Source: Agromyces sp. CF514 | Lineage (GTDB): Bacteria; Actinomycetota; Actinomycetes; Actinomycetales; Microbacteriaceae | DNA: 64,000 bases | Assembly: GCF_900113185.1 (NCBI RefSeq) | Contig: NZ_FOZD01000001.1 | Span: 434,001 to 498,000, forward strand | Direction of reading: 5' to 3' | In this document: piece by piece, positions 1 through 9,233 of the stretch | How the letters are laid out: each line of letters starts with the position of its first letter | Numbering within the stretch: position 1 is the first letter of the stretch | Translations under genes and position numbers: made by a program | The notes under the pieces: generated by a model | Databases searched by the model: none | Told to the model about the DNA's origin: nothing | Seen by the model: the letters and a program-made list of their open reading frames with translations, nothing else

Positions 1-1078
1 CCACCGGGTCGCCGAGGCCGTCGTCGCCCGCCGACGATGCCGGGCCTGCGGCATCCGCGAGCCCGACGAGTTCGAGGCCGAGCAGGTACGCGCCGACGAT
101 CGCCATCGCGGTGCCCATGCCCGTGAGCGGCGAACCGCACGTCGCGGCGTCGCCGATGAGCACGACCCGCCCGTTCGAGAGGCTCGGCATGTCGACGCGC
201 GCGAGGTCGTCGAAGTAGAAGTCGTCGGCGCGCTCCATCGCATCGAGGATGCGTTCGGCGTGCCATCCGCCGCCCTCGATCGCCCGGCGGATGAGCGCCT
301 GCTGCGCCGCACGGTCGCCGCGGAGTGCGGGATCCGGCGTGGTCCGGATGTTGATGATCGCCTTCGACGTCGCCGGGTCGGCATCTGGGCGGATGCCGAA
401 CATCGCCCCCGGAACGAGTCGCATCGCGAACCATCCAGGCTCGATGTCGGCGGGCGTCGGCATCGTGAAGAAGGCCGCGTACCCGCCGAGGTTCGTGACG
501 AACCGATCCTCGGGGCCGAACGCGAGTCGCCGGGTCGCGGAGTGCACGCCGTCGGCGCCGACCACGAGGTCGTAGCGTTCGCGGCGGCCCGAGGCGAAGG
601 TCGCGTCGACCCCGTCGGCGTCCTGCTCGAGCGCGACGAGGTGGTCGCCGTACCGCTGGTCGAGGAGGCCGTTCGCGTCGACCGGACCGGTGGCCCCCGT
701 CACGGCAGCGGATGCCGCGGCCTCGCGCAGGGCGTCGAGCAGCACGTCGTTCAGGTCGCCGCGCGTGATCTCGACCTCGGCGACCGCGCCCTTGCCGTCG
801 AAGTCCTCCATCGACATGCGGCCGTAGATGCGCCCGAGCCCGTCGACGTAGCTCATGCCGCGTTCGTCGAGCTGGTGGCGACGGATGCCGGGCATGAGGC
901 CCAGGCGTTCGGCCGCCTCTCGGCTGGCCCCGCGCAGGTCGACGGCCTGACCGCCGGGGCGGGGCGCCGCGGCGCGCTCGACGATCGTGGTGGGGATGCC
1001 GGCCCGCACGAGCTGCAGGGCGAGGGCGTTGCCGGCGATGCCGCCGCCGGAGATCAGGATGCGGGGTGCGGAGCTCAT
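1..1078 (-). CDS. FAD-dependent monooxygenase, C-terminus cut off
   Basis: Reads from ATG at 1078 leftwards and stays open to the window edge, giving about 359 residues of an aromatic-ring-hydroxylase-type (PHBH-like) flavoprotein. Visible marks are the N-terminal dinucleotide-binding GGGIAGNALA loop, a DLRG segment around residue 48, the GADGVHS (DG) motif in the middle, and the C-terminal FAD motif with GDAA followed by PLTGMGTAMAI. Members use NAD(P)H and O2 to hydroxylate or inactivate small aromatics and antibiotics; the substrate cannot be read from sequence. It is divergent from a TetR gene, and the two inverted repeats between them (1155-1180) suggest that repressor controls it. Function class is secure; substrate unknown. 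Confidence 0.88.
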   Translation of the reverse strand, partial: MSSAPRILISGGGIAGNALALQLVRAGIPTTIVERAAAPRPGGQAVDLRGASREAAERLGLMPGIRRHQLDERGMSYVDGLGRIYGRMSMEDFDGKGAVAEVEITRGDLNDVLLDALREAAASAAVTGATGPVDANGLLDQRYGDHLVALEQDADGVDATFASGRRERYDLVVGADGVHSATRRLAFGPEDRFVTNLGGYAAFFTMPTPADIEPGWFAMRLVPGAMFGIRPDADPATSKAIINIRTTPDPALRGDRAAQQALIRRAIEGGGWHAERILDAMERADDFYFDDLARVDMPSLSNGRVVLIGDAATCGSPLTGMGTAMAIVGAYLLGLELVGLADAAGPASSAGDDGLGDPV

Positions 1079-1154
1079 GATGCTGCCTTTCGATGGATGC
1101 CGGTTCGGATTAGCACAAATGTCTTATACGAATGTCTAACACCGCCGAAGAGGA

Positions 1155-1180
1155 ATGTCTAGGACATATGTCTCAGACGT
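1155..1180. promoter_or_regulatory. Tandem inverted-repeat operator of the TetR gene
   Basis: Two abutting 13-bp inverted repeats: ATGTCTAGGACAT (1155-1167, perfect 5-bp arms) and ATGTCTCAGACGT (1168-1180, one mismatch). They lie in the 119-bp gap between the divergent monooxygenase and TetR gene, just upstream of the TetR -10 hexamer. ATGTCT half-sites also occur at about 1119-1137. Inferred to bind the adjacent TetR protein. Confidence 0.6.
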
Positions 1181-1185
1181 TCGGC

Positions 1186-1191
1186 TAACCT
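1186..1191 (+). promoter_or_regulatory. -10 hexamer of a leaderless TetR transcript
   Basis: TAACCT ends 6 nt before the ATG at 1198, the spacing expected when transcription begins at the start codon. This also decides for ATG 1198 over the in-frame GTG at 1192. Confidence 0.5.
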
Positions 1192-1197
1192 GTGGAC

Positions 1198-1776
1198 ATG
1201 GGCAATCGTGAAGACCTCCTGGCCGGCGCACGCAAGGTGATCGTGGAGCAGGGGGTGGCCAAGGCCACGGCGCGCGACATCGCCGGCGCCGCCGGCGTGA
1301 GCCTTGCCGCAATCGGGTACCACTTCGGGTCGAAGGAGCAGCTCATCACCGAGGCGCTGCTCGACGCGCTCGGCACGGCCATCGGCGACGGCATGGGCGA
1401 GCTCATCCTCGCCGGCCGAGACGACGCGCCGCTCGACGGGTTCGCCCGCCTCTGGAACGGCATGCCGGCCGTCTTCGCCGACAACCGCGAGGCGCTGCTC
1501 GCGAGCCTCGAGAACACGCTGCGCATCGTGCGCAACCCGGTCGGACGCGAGCAGATGCAGGCCGCCGTCGAGGGGGCCTACGAGGGCATCGCCGAGGAGT
1601 TCGCCGAGGCGCACCCCGACCTCGACGCCGACCGGGCGCGGGCCCTCTCGGAGTTCAGCTTCGCGCTCGTGCAGGGCCTCGCCATCCTCTGGCTGTTGAA
1701 CCCCGAGGGCACCCCGTCGGGCGACCGCCTGGCCGACGCGGTCCGCACCCTGTCGGCAGCTCCGACGAGGGAGTAG
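1198..1776 (+). CDS. TetR/AcrR family repressor
   Basis: 192-residue TetR-type regulator. The N-terminal helix-turn-helix spans about residues 8-50 (ARKVIVEQGVAKATARDIAGAA, then GVSLAAIGYHFGSKEQL), followed by an all-helical ligand domain rich in Ala/Leu. I place the start at ATG 1198 because a TAACCT hexamer lies 6 nt upstream. The gene is divergent from a flavin monooxygenase, a common TetR-target pairing, and the intergenic repeats at 1155-1180 are the likely operator. The stop codon TAG (1774-1776) is part of the -10-like hexamer of the next gene. The inducer is unknown. Confidence 0.9.
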   Translation: MGNREDLLAGARKVIVEQGVAKATARDIAGAAGVSLAAIGYHFGSKEQLITEALLDALGTAIGDGMGELILAGRDDAPLDGFARLWNGMPAVFADNREALLASLENTLRIVRNPVGREQMQAAVEGAYEGIAEEFAEAHPDLDADRARALSEFSFALVQGLAILWLLNPEGTPSGDRLADAVRTLSAAPTRE

Positions 1777-1779
1777 CAT
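1774..1779 (+). promoter_or_regulatory. -10 hexamer before the serine-hydrolase gene
   Basis: TAGCAT, 6 nt before ATG 1786; its TAG is also the TetR stop codon. Suggests an own leaderless transcript although the gene directly follows TetR. Confidence 0.4.
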
Positions 1780-1785
1780 CCGGCC

Positions 1786-2886
1786 ATGCCCGCGCGGCAG
1801 GTCTCGTCCCGAGGCGCCCGGAGGGTCTCGCCCCTCCTCGCGGGCATGATCGCGGTCTCGCTCGTCGGCTGCGCTCCCGGCGGTTCCCCGCCCGACGCCG
1901 TCGACACGCCCACTGCCACGGAGTCCGCGCTCGAGCAGAGCGTTCGCGACTCCTTCACCAACGACTACGAACAAGCCGCGGTCGCCGTCATCGAGGACGG
2001 CGAGGTGTCGACGGTCTTCGTGCGCTCCGAGCCGGCCACCGCCTTCGAGATCGGCTCGATCACCAAGTCGCTCACGGGTGAGCTGCTCGCCATCGCGATC
2101 GACCGCGGCGAGGTCGGACTCGACGACCCGCTCGGCGCGTACCTGCCGCTCGGAGACGCGCCGGCGGCATCCGTCACGCTCGAATCCCTCGCGACCCACC
2201 GCAGCGGGCTGCCGCTCGAGCCGACGGACGCGGCATGGGTGGCCCAGGCGAAGGCCGCGAACGAAGCCGGAACCAGTCCGTACACGGCCTCCCTCGCGGA
2301 GCTCATCGACCTCGCGCGCGTCGAGCCGGTGGTGCCCTCGGACGACCTCGTCTACAGCAACCTCGGAGTGGCCCTGCTCGGACACGCGCTCGCCGCCGCC
2401 GCCGGTACCGACTACCGCACGCTGTTGGAGGACCGCATCCTCGTGCCGCTCGGCATGGAGGGCGCGGTGCTCGCAGAGACACCTGAGCAGGTGCCCGAAC
2501 AGCACGCCGACGGCCACCGCGGTGCGGGAGAGCCGGTCGATCCGTGGTGGGGCGAGGGATTCGGCCCCGCCGCCAACGTGCATGCCACGCTGGATGATCT
2601 CGTGGCACTCGCCATCGCGGTGCTCGACGGGCCGCTCGAGGACAGCGCCGCACTCGAGCCCCTCGCGCCCACCCGGACTTCAGACACGAGCATCGGGTAT
2701 CTCTGGTGGATCGGGGAGTCGCCCGCCCGGACCATCACCGGGAACGGTGGCGTCACCGACGGGTTCCGGAGCGGACTCATGATCGATCGTGATGCCGGAA
2801 TCGCCTCGATCGTGCTGGCCAACTCGCCCCGCGACGTCGATGAGCTCACGTTGCGGTTCCTCGTCGACGCCGACGTCCACGACTGA
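1786..2886 (+). CDS. Beta-lactamase-family serine hydrolase lipoprotein
   Basis: 366 residues. An N-terminal signal with lipobox LVGC (Cys29) predicts an exported lipid-anchored protein. The catalytic domain has S91-I-T-K94 (SxxK), Y190-S-N192 (YxN) and a third box reading GNGG (about 319-322) where class C-like enzymes usually carry HxG or KTG. The family (beta-lactamase-related Pfam domain) includes D-alanyl-D-alanine carboxypeptidases, esterases and D-aminopeptidases, so this is a cell-surface hydrolase acting on peptidoglycan or small esters rather than a proven resistance enzyme. It starts 9 bp after the TetR stop, so co-transcription is possible. Confidence 0.82.
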   Translation: MPARQVSSRGARRVSPLLAGMIAVSLVGCAPGGSPPDAVDTPTATESALEQSVRDSFTNDYEQAAVAVIEDGEVSTVFVRSEPATAFEIGSITKSLTGELLAIAIDRGEVGLDDPLGAYLPLGDAPAASVTLESLATHRSGLPLEPTDAAWVAQAKAANEAGTSPYTASLAELIDLARVEPVVPSDDLVYSNLGVALLGHALAAAAGTDYRTLLEDRILVPLGMEGAVLAETPEQVPEQHADGHRGAGEPVDPWWGEGFGPAANVHATLDDLVALAIAVLDGPLEDSAALEPLAPTRTSDTSIGYLWWIGESPARTITGNGGVTDGFRSGLMIDRDAGIASIVLANSPRDVDELTLRFLVDADVHD

Positions 2887-2931
2887 ACTGGGCGCTCGCT
2901 AGCACCGGGCAGACCGGTTCCGCTCGGCGCG

Positions 2932-3837
2932 CTACCCGACCTGCGAACGGGCGGCATGCACCGCGCACTCGGCGGTGTCGCACGACGCGCACACGACGAG
3001 CTGCGTGCGGCACGAGGCATCCGTGCAGTTGACGGTGCGCTTGGTCGCCTCGCCGCAGACCGCGCACTCGCCGATCACGGCGGCGTGGTCGCTGAAGTCG
3101 ATCGAGCCGCGCCCGTCGAACACGTAGAGCGAGCCGTTCCAGAGGCCGTCGTCGCCGAAGCGCTCGCCGTAGCGCACGATGCCGCCCTCGAGCTGGTAGA
3201 CCTCGCCGAAGCCGCGGCTGGCCATGAGGCTCGAGAGCACCTCGCAGCGGATGCCGCCCGTGCAATAGGTGACGACGGGTCGCCCCTTGAGCTCGTCGTA
3301 CTCGCCCGAGTCGAGCAGTTCGACGAAGTCGCGCGTGGTCTCGACGTCGGGCACGACCGCGCCCGCGAACCGGCCGATCGCGGCCTCGAGCGCATTGCGG
3401 CCGTCGAAGAAGACGACGTCGTCGCCGCGCTCGGCCACGAGCTCGTGCAGGGCGTCGGGGGTCAGGCGCGTGCCCCCGCCGACCACGCCCGAACCGTCGA
3501 CGCGAAGTTCGCCCGGCGCGCCGAACGAGACGATCTCGTCGCGCACCTTCACGCTGAGCTTCGGGAAGTCGAGCGTCGTGCCGTGGTCGTCGAGGCCCGT
3601 GCCCTCGCTCCACTTGAAGTCGATGTGCTTGAACGCCGGGTACTCGCGCGTCTTGCGCACGTACCGCTTGAGCGCGCCCATCTCGCCGCCGAGCGTGCCG
3701 TTGATGCCGTCCTTCGAGAGCAGGATGCGCCCGCGCAGCCCGAGCGACTCCGCGAGGTCGCGCTGCCACAGGCGCACGGAATCGGGGTCGGCGATGGGAG
3801 CGAAGGCGTAGTAGAGGAGGATCTTGGCGAGGGCCAC
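2932..3837 (-). CDS. trhO: tRNA uridine(34) hydroxylase TrhO (rhodanese fold)
   Basis: 301 residues, GTG start. N-terminal acylphosphatase-like domain (about 1-105, with [11 protein letters not shown]), then a rhodanese domain with active-site loop C192-TGGIR-C198, and a Cys-rich C-terminal tail (CAVC, CTDASC, CASC) resembling a metal-binding knuckle. This matches the YceA/TrhO family, which makes 5-hydroxyuridine at wobble position 34 of tRNAs. The C-terminal Cys cluster is typical of the longer members. GTG is chosen because a TAGAAT hexamer sits exactly 6 nt upstream (3844-3849). Confidence 0.9.
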   Translation of the reverse strand: MALAKILLYYAFAPIADPDSVRLWQRDLAESLGLRGRILLSKDGINGTLGGEMGALKRYVRKTREYPAFKHIDFKWSEGTGLDDHGTTLDFPKLSVKVRDEIVSFGAPGELRVDGSGVVGGGTRLTPDALHELVAERGDDVVFFDGRNALEAAIGRFAGAVVPDVETTRDFVELLDSGEYDELKGRPVVTYCTGGIRCEVLSSLMASRGFGEVYQLEGGIVRYGERFGDDGLWNGSLYVFDGRGSIDFSDHAAVIGECAVCGEATKRTVNCTDASCRTQLVVCASCDTAECAVHAARSQVG

Positions 3838-3843
3838 CCCGAG

Positions 3844-3849
3844 ATTCTA
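3844..3849 (-). promoter_or_regulatory. -10 hexamer of leaderless trhO
   Basis: On the minus strand TAGAAT lies 6 nt before the GTG start at 3837. No Shine-Dalgarno sequence is visible in that gap. Confidence 0.5.
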
Positions 3850-3883
3850 CGAGCGCATGCCGAGCGGATGCCGGGAGCAGGCG

Positions 3884-4522
3884 TCAGTGCTTGTTGCCGC
3901 TGAGCGCGAGCACGCCGCCGAGGCCGATCATCATGACGCCTCCGGTGGCCGAGAGGTGCTCGATGCGCTTGGGCGAGCGGGCGAACCAGCCGCGGGCGGC
4001 GCTCGCCGCCAACGCCCAGACCGAGTCGCAGAGCATGGCGAGCACGATGAACACGAGGCCGAGCTCGAAGAGCTGCAGGGGGATCGATCCGGCCGTGAAC
4101 GACACGAACTGCGGCAGCACGGCGACGAAGAACGCGATCGTCTTGGGGTTCGTGACGCCGACCACGAATCCCTCGCCCAGCTGGCGCCAGTGCGAGCGCG
4201 GCGCGGTCTTACGGTCGACGGATGCCGCGGCATCCGCTCGGTGCCTGATCGCCTGGATGCCGAGGTAGACGAGGTACGCGGCGCCCGCGAACTTGATGAT
4301 CGTGAAGAGCACCACGGACTGGGCGACGATCGCGCCCACGCCGAGCGCCACGGCCGCGACGAGCGGCACCATGCCGAGCGCATTGCCGACGACGCTGAGC
4401 AGGCCCCCGAGACGCCCGAGCGCGAGCGAGCGCCCGATCACGAACAGCACGCTCGGACCGGGGATCACGATCAGCACGATCGACGCGACGACGAACGCGC
4501 CGAGGGACTCGAGGGGGACCAT
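3884..4522 (-). CDS. LysE/RhtB family amino-acid exporter
   Basis: 212 residues, about six hydrophobic helices. The N-terminal helix ends in the family signature IPGPSVLFVIGRSLALG, and VGVTNPKTIAFFVAVLPQF is the second conserved block around residues 120-140. The family exports amino acids and homoserine lactones across the cytoplasmic membrane; the substrate is not readable. The loop encoded at 4219-4236 contains the peptide ADAAAS from a perfect 18-bp palindrome, also found in the next gene. Divergent from the hydroxyisobutyryl-CoA hydrolase gene with an 83-bp gap. Confidence 0.88.
   Translation of the reverse strand: MVPLESLGAFVVASIVLIVIPGPSVLFVIGRSLALGRLGGLLSVVGNALGMVPLVAAVALGVGAIVAQSVVLFTIIKFAGAAYLVYLGIQAIRHRADAAASVDRKTAPRSHWRQLGEGFVVGVTNPKTIAFFVAVLPQFVSFTAGSIPLQLFELGLVFIVLAMLCDSVWALAASAARGWFARSPKRIEHLSATGGVMMIGLGGVLALSGNKH
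4219..4236. repeat. 18-bp palindrome CGGATGCCGCGGCATCCG
   Basis: Perfect palindrome inside the LysE-type gene, identical to that at 5378-5395 in the neighbouring gene on the other strand. Built from two copies of the over-represented heptamer CGGATGC/GCATCCG. Confidence 0.7.
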
Positions 4523-4528
4523 CCGGCG

Positions 4529-4534
4529 ATGCTA
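4529..4534 (-). promoter_or_regulatory. -10 hexamer of the LysE-type gene
   Basis: TAGCAT on the minus strand, 6 nt before the ATG at 4522; no ribosome binding site between. Leaderless-type start. Confidence 0.5.
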
Positions 4535-4592
4535 CTCCCTGCGATGTGCAGCCGGTCTCGAGACGCATCGCTGCCTGACCGGCGGACGGCGA

Positions 4593-4598
4593 TACGGT
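4593..4598 (+). promoter_or_regulatory. -10 hexamer of the hydroxyisobutyryl-CoA hydrolase gene
   Basis: TACGGT, 7 nt before GTG 4606. Leaderless-type start that supports the GTG. Confidence 0.45.
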
Positions 4599-4605
4599 TG
4601 CAGAC

Positions 4606-5697
4606 GTGAGCGACCACATCTCCGCAACCGTCGCCGACGGCGTCGGCCATGTCACGCTGAACCGTCCGAAGGCGCTCAACGCGCTGAGCTACGACATGAT
4701 CGTCGCGCTCGCCGAGGTGTTCGACGCGTGGCGCGACGACAGCGAGGTCGCCGTCGTCGTGCTCGACGGCGCCGGCGACCGGGGCTTCTGCGCCGGCGGC
4801 GACATCCGCGAGCTGCACGGGTTCGCGACGAGCGGGCGCGCGGCCGAGGCGCAGACCTTCTTCCGCACGGAGTACCGCCTCAACGCCACCATCGCCCGGT
4901 ATCCGAAGCCCGTGGTCGCGATCATGGACGGCATCACCATGGGCGGCGGCATCGGCCTCGCCGGGCACGCGTCGGTGCGCGTGGTCACCGAGCGCTCGCG
5001 CCTCGCGATGCCCGAAACCCGCATCGGCTTCACGCCCGACGTCGGTGGAACGTGGCTGCTCGCGAGCGCCCCCGGGGAGCTCGGCGTGCACCTCGCCCTC
5101 AACTCGCGCACCATGGACGCGGCCGACGCGATCCACGCCGGGTTCGCCGACGCCCTCGTGCCGTCCGAGAGCCTGCCCCACCTGCTGCAGGCGCTCGCCG
5201 AGCGCGCCGACCCCGGCAGCCCGGCCGAGATCGTCATGCTCTTCGACGAGACGCCCGGCCCGTCGCCGCTCGCCGCGAGCCGCGACTGGGTCGACGCCTG
5301 CTACTCCGCACCGACGGTGAGCGGCATCATCGAGCGGCTGCGCGCGTTCGCCGCCACCCCGGCGGGCGAGGGCGGGGCGGATGCCGCGGCATCCGCCCGC
5401 GAGCAGGCCGCCGCAGCGGCCGACGAACTCGAGACCCTCTCGCCGACCGCGCTCGCCGTGACACTCGGTGCCGTGCGACGCGCCCGAACGCTGCCGCGCC
5501 TCGAGGACGCGCTCGAGCAGGAGTTCCGGCTCGTGTCGTGGTTCCTCGGGCAGGCCGACCTGCACGAGGGCATCCGCGCACAGGTCATCGACAAGGACCG
5601 CACTCCGGCCTGGCGCCCCGGGGCCCTGGCCGAGTTGCCCGCGGACCTCTTCGAGTCGGCGCTCTCCGCACCGGTCGACCGGGGCGTCTTCGACTGA
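4606..5697 (+). CDS. 3-hydroxyisobutyryl-CoA hydrolase (crotonase fold)
   Basis: 363 residues, longer than a plain enoyl-CoA hydratase (about 260) and matching the HIBYL-CoA hydrolase subfamily. Crotonase marks: VTLNRPKALNALS near the N-terminus, FCAGGDIREL for the CoA oxyanion hole, then DGITMGGGIGLAGHASVRVVTE and MPETRIGFTPDVGGT, the hydrolase-type catalytic block with its Glu and Asp. The role is valine breakdown: 3-hydroxyisobutyryl-CoA to free 3-hydroxyisobutyrate, which ends in propionyl-CoA. That fits prpD and prpC immediately downstream. GTG start. The segment ADAAASA is encoded by a perfect palindrome at 5378-5395 and uses otherwise rare GAT, GCA and TCC codons. Confidence 0.85.
   Translation: MSDHISATVADGVGHVTLNRPKALNALSYDMIVALAEVFDAWRDDSEVAVVVLDGAGDRGFCAGGDIRELHGFATSGRAAEAQTFFRTEYRLNATIARYPKPVVAIMDGITMGGGIGLAGHASVRVVTERSRLAMPETRIGFTPDVGGTWLLASAPGELGVHLALNSRTMDAADAIHAGFADALVPSESLPHLLQALAERADPGSPAEIVMLFDETPGPSPLAASRDWVDACYSAPTVSGIIERLRAFAATPAGEGGADAAASAREQAAAAADELETLSPTALAVTLGAVRRARTLPRLEDALEQEFRLVSWFLGQADLHEGIRAQVIDKDRTPAWRPGALAELPADLFESALSAPVDRGVFD
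5378..5395. repeat. 18-bp palindrome CGGATGCCGCGGCATCCG, second copy
   Basis: Exact copy of 4219-4236, here in the sense strand of the hydrolase gene. It forces GAT, GCA and TCC codons in a gene that otherwise prefers GAC, GCC/GCG and TCG. Confidence 0.7.
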
Positions 5698-5751
5698 TCG
5701 CCGCTCGGCGCGTAGCCTGAGGCACAGGCACCACACCACGAAAGGGAACCG

Positions 5752-7290
5752 ATGCTGACCCACCACCTGCGCATGCACCGCAGCGATGAGAACCTCGCAC
5801 GAGAGGGCCAGCTCGCGTGGCAGCTCGCCGGAATCGCCATCGACCCCGTCGAGCTCGACGACGACGTCGTGGACATGGTCGTCAACCGCGTCATCGACAA
5901 CGCGGCGGTCGCCGCGGCGTCTCTCGCCCGCAAGCCCGTCGTCTCGGCGCGCAGCCAGGCGCTCGCGCACCCGGTGTCGATCGGCGGCGACGGCGCCACC
6001 GTCTTCGGTGCGGATGCCGCGCGTCGCACGAGCCCCGAGTGGGCGGCGTGGGCCAACGGCGTGGCCGTGCGCGAACTCGACTTCCACGACACGTTCCTCG
6101 CGGCGGAGTACTCGCACCCCGGCGACAACATCCCCCCGATCACCGCAGTCGCGCAGCACCTCGCCGCGAGCCGCGGGCTCACGGGGCGCGACCTCGTGCG
6201 GGGCATCGCGACGGGCTACGAGATCCAGATCGACCTCGCGAAGGCGATCTCGCTGCACCAGCACAAGATCGACCACGTCGCCCACCTCGGCCCGTCGGCC
6301 GCGGCCGGCATCGGCACGCTGCTCGGGCTCGACCAGGAGACGATCTTCCAGGCGATCGGGCAGGCCCTGCACACGACGACGGCCACCCGCCAGTCGCGCA
6401 AGGGCGAGATCTCGACCTGGAAGGCGCACGCCCCGGCGTTCGCCGGCAAGATGGCCGTCGAGGCGGTCGACCGCGCCATGCGCGGCGAGACCAGCCCCGT
6501 GCCGATCTACGAGGGCGAAGACGGCGTCATCGCCTGGCTCCTCGGCGGACCGGAGGCCACGTACGAGGTGCCGCTGCCCGAGGCGGGCGAGGCCAAGCGC
6601 GCGATCCTCGACTCCTACACGAAGGAGCACTCGGCCGAGTACCAGGCGCAGGCGTGGATCGACCTGGCCCGCAAGCTGCACGAGGAGTACCCGCTGATCC
6701 TCGACGAGCCGTCGCGCATCGAGTCGATCACCCTGCACACGAGCCACCACACGCACTACGTGATCGGCTCGGGTGCGAACGACCCGCAGAAGTACGACCC
6801 CGATGCCTCGCGCGAGACGCTCGACCACTCGATCCCGTACATCTTCACGGTCGCGCTGCAGGACGGCTCGTTCAACCACGAGACGTCGTACGAGGCCGAG
6901 CGTGCGCACCGCGCCGACACGGTGGAGCTCTGGAAGAAGGTCTCGACGGTCGAAGACGCGGAGTGGACCCGCCGGTACCACTCGAACGACATCGCCGAGA
7001 AGGCGTTCGGCGGCCGCGTGGTCATCCGGCTCGCCGACGGCGGCGAGATCGTCGACGAGATCGCCGTTGCCGACGCGCACCCGCTCGGCGCCCGGCCGTT
7101 CGCACGCGAGCAGTACGTGACGAAGTTCCGCACGCTCGCCGAGTGGGTGCTCGAGGAGGCCGAGATCGAGCGCTTCCTCGACCTCGCCCAGCGTCTGCCC
7201 GAGCTCACGCCCGACGAGCTCGGGGGCCTCACCATCACGGCGGCGCCCGGTGCGCTCGTCGGCGCGGAGATCCCGACCGGGCTCTTCTAG
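5752..7290 (+). CDS. prpD: 2-methylcitrate dehydratase, MmgE/PrpD family
   Basis: 512 residues, the usual size for PrpD. Recognisable blocks: [15 protein letters not shown] (about 97-111), [15 protein letters not shown] (about 121-135) and [44 protein letters not shown] in the helical half. PrpD dehydrates 2-methylcitrate to 2-methyl-cis-aconitate in propionyl-CoA oxidation. AAAGGGA at about 5740 gives a clear ribosome binding site for ATG 5752. The 2-methylcitrate synthase gene follows 81 bp later. The order prpD-prpB-prpC seen in many actinobacteria is broken: no methylisocitrate lyase gene lies here or anywhere in the window. Confidence 0.93.
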   Translation: MLTHHLRMHRSDENLAREGQLAWQLAGIAIDPVELDDDVVDMVVNRVIDNAAVAAASLARKPVVSARSQALAHPVSIGGDGATVFGADAARRTSPEWAAWANGVAVRELDFHDTFLAAEYSHPGDNIPPITAVAQHLAASRGLTGRDLVRGIATGYEIQIDLAKAISLHQHKIDHVAHLGPSAAAGIGTLLGLDQETIFQAIGQALHTTTATRQSRKGEISTWKAHAPAFAGKMAVEAVDRAMRGETSPVPIYEGEDGVIAWLLGGPEATYEVPLPEAGEAKRAILDSYTKEHSAEYQAQAWIDLARKLHEEYPLILDEPSRIESITLHTSHHTHYVIGSGANDPQKYDPDASRETLDHSIPYIFTVALQDGSFNHETSYEAERAHRADTVELWKKVSTVEDAEWTRRYHSNDIAEKAFGGRVVIRLADGGEIVDEIAVADAHPLGARPFAREQYVTKFRTLAEWVLEEAEIERFLDLAQRLPELTPDELGGLTITAAPGALVGAEIPTGLF

Positions 7291-7371
7291 GTGTTCCACC
7301 GCTCCCTCGGCCCTAGGCTGGGGGAGCGGTCGCATCGTGGCGCCGCCACGTCAGCACTCACGAGGAGCACG

Positions 7372-8517
<1,146 letters not shown>

Positions 8518-8625
8518 CCACGGTCGGCGGCACGCCGCCCGTGCTTCCGCACAAGTGAAGCCCGCGGCATCCGTTCGCTCACTGTGGCGACCCGCAAATG
8601 TCGGACATCTCACACGATCCAGTCG

Positions 8626-8631
8626 TACAGT
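8626..8631 (+). promoter_or_regulatory. Possible -10 hexamer before the thioesterase gene
   Basis: TACAGT, 8 nt before ATG 8640. Slightly longer spacing than the other leaderless-type starts here, so weaker. Confidence 0.3.
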
Positions 8632-8639
8632 CGTCGACT

Positions 8640-9203
8640 ATGCACATGATCTTCCGCACGCTGCTGCACGTGTTGTTCCTGTCGCGCCGCAAGCCCGACC
8701 TCGGGCACGAGGATGTCGCGCGCACGAACTTCATCACCCTGCCGACCGACCTCGACATCAACCGGCACATGAACAACGGCGTGTACTTCTCGATCATGGA
8801 TGTCGCGCGCTTCGACATGCTCGTGCGCAACGGGGTCTGGCGCACCATGCGCGACAAGGGCTGGTACCCGGTCGTCGCGAGCGAGACGATCACGTTCCGC
8901 AAGTCGCTGCAGCTCTGGCAGCGGTTCACTATCGAGTCGCGCATCACGGGCTACGACGACAAGGCCGTCTACCTCGAGCAGCGCTACGTGCGTCCGGGTG
9001 CCGACGGCACCCCCGAGATCTACGCGCAGGGGTTCATCCGCGCGCGATTCCTCCGCAAGGAGGGCGGGATCGTGCCGGTCTCCGAGCTCATCGAGGTGTT
9101 CGGTGCGCCGACCGATGGCGGGCTGCCCGAATGGATCGAGCGCTGGGGTGCGGATGTCGCGCTGCCGGCCACGCGCGCCGAGGCTCCGTCGGTCTGGGCC
9201 TGA
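8640..9203 (+). CDS. Hotdog-fold acyl-CoA thioesterase-like protein
   Basis: 187 residues from ATG 8640; a further in-frame ATG at 8598 would add 14 residues. No ribosome binding site stands before either, but TACAGT lies 8 nt before 8640. LPTDLDINRHMNNGVYFSIMDVAR is the typical 4HBT/hotdog active-site helix (Asp/Asn then HMNN), with ITFRKSLQLWQRFTIESRI forming the central strands. Similar proteins (THEM6-like, thioesterase-like superfamily) hydrolyse acyl-CoA or related thioesters; the substrate is unknown. It sits alone after prpC, possibly on its own promoter. Confidence 0.75.
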   Translation: MHMIFRTLLHVLFLSRRKPDLGHEDVARTNFITLPTDLDINRHMNNGVYFSIMDVARFDMLVRNGVWRTMRDKGWYPVVASETITFRKSLQLWQRFTIESRITGYDDKAVYLEQRYVRPGADGTPEIYAQGFIRARFLRKEGGIVPVSELIEVFGAPTDGGLPEWIERWGADVALPATRAEAPSVWA

Positions 9204-9233
9204 CGGTCTGACGCGTCTGGCGGCTCGCCGGGC

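Noticed and set aside
1159..2583. A 474-codon minus-strand frame over TetR and the lipoprotein
   Set aside because: Antisense to two clear genes and would read through the operator; composition is a GC shadow.
1786..2886. Calling this gene an antibiotic-resistance beta-lactamase
   Set aside because: It has the SxxK and YxN motifs, but the family is mostly esterases and peptidases and the third box deviates. The sequence does not show resistance.
4471..7335. A 954-codon open frame on the minus strand across hydrolase and prpD
   Set aside because: It is antisense to two well-supported genes, has Arg/Ala/Gly-rich unstructured sequence and no start with a ribosome site. Long antisense frames are expected in very high-GC DNA.
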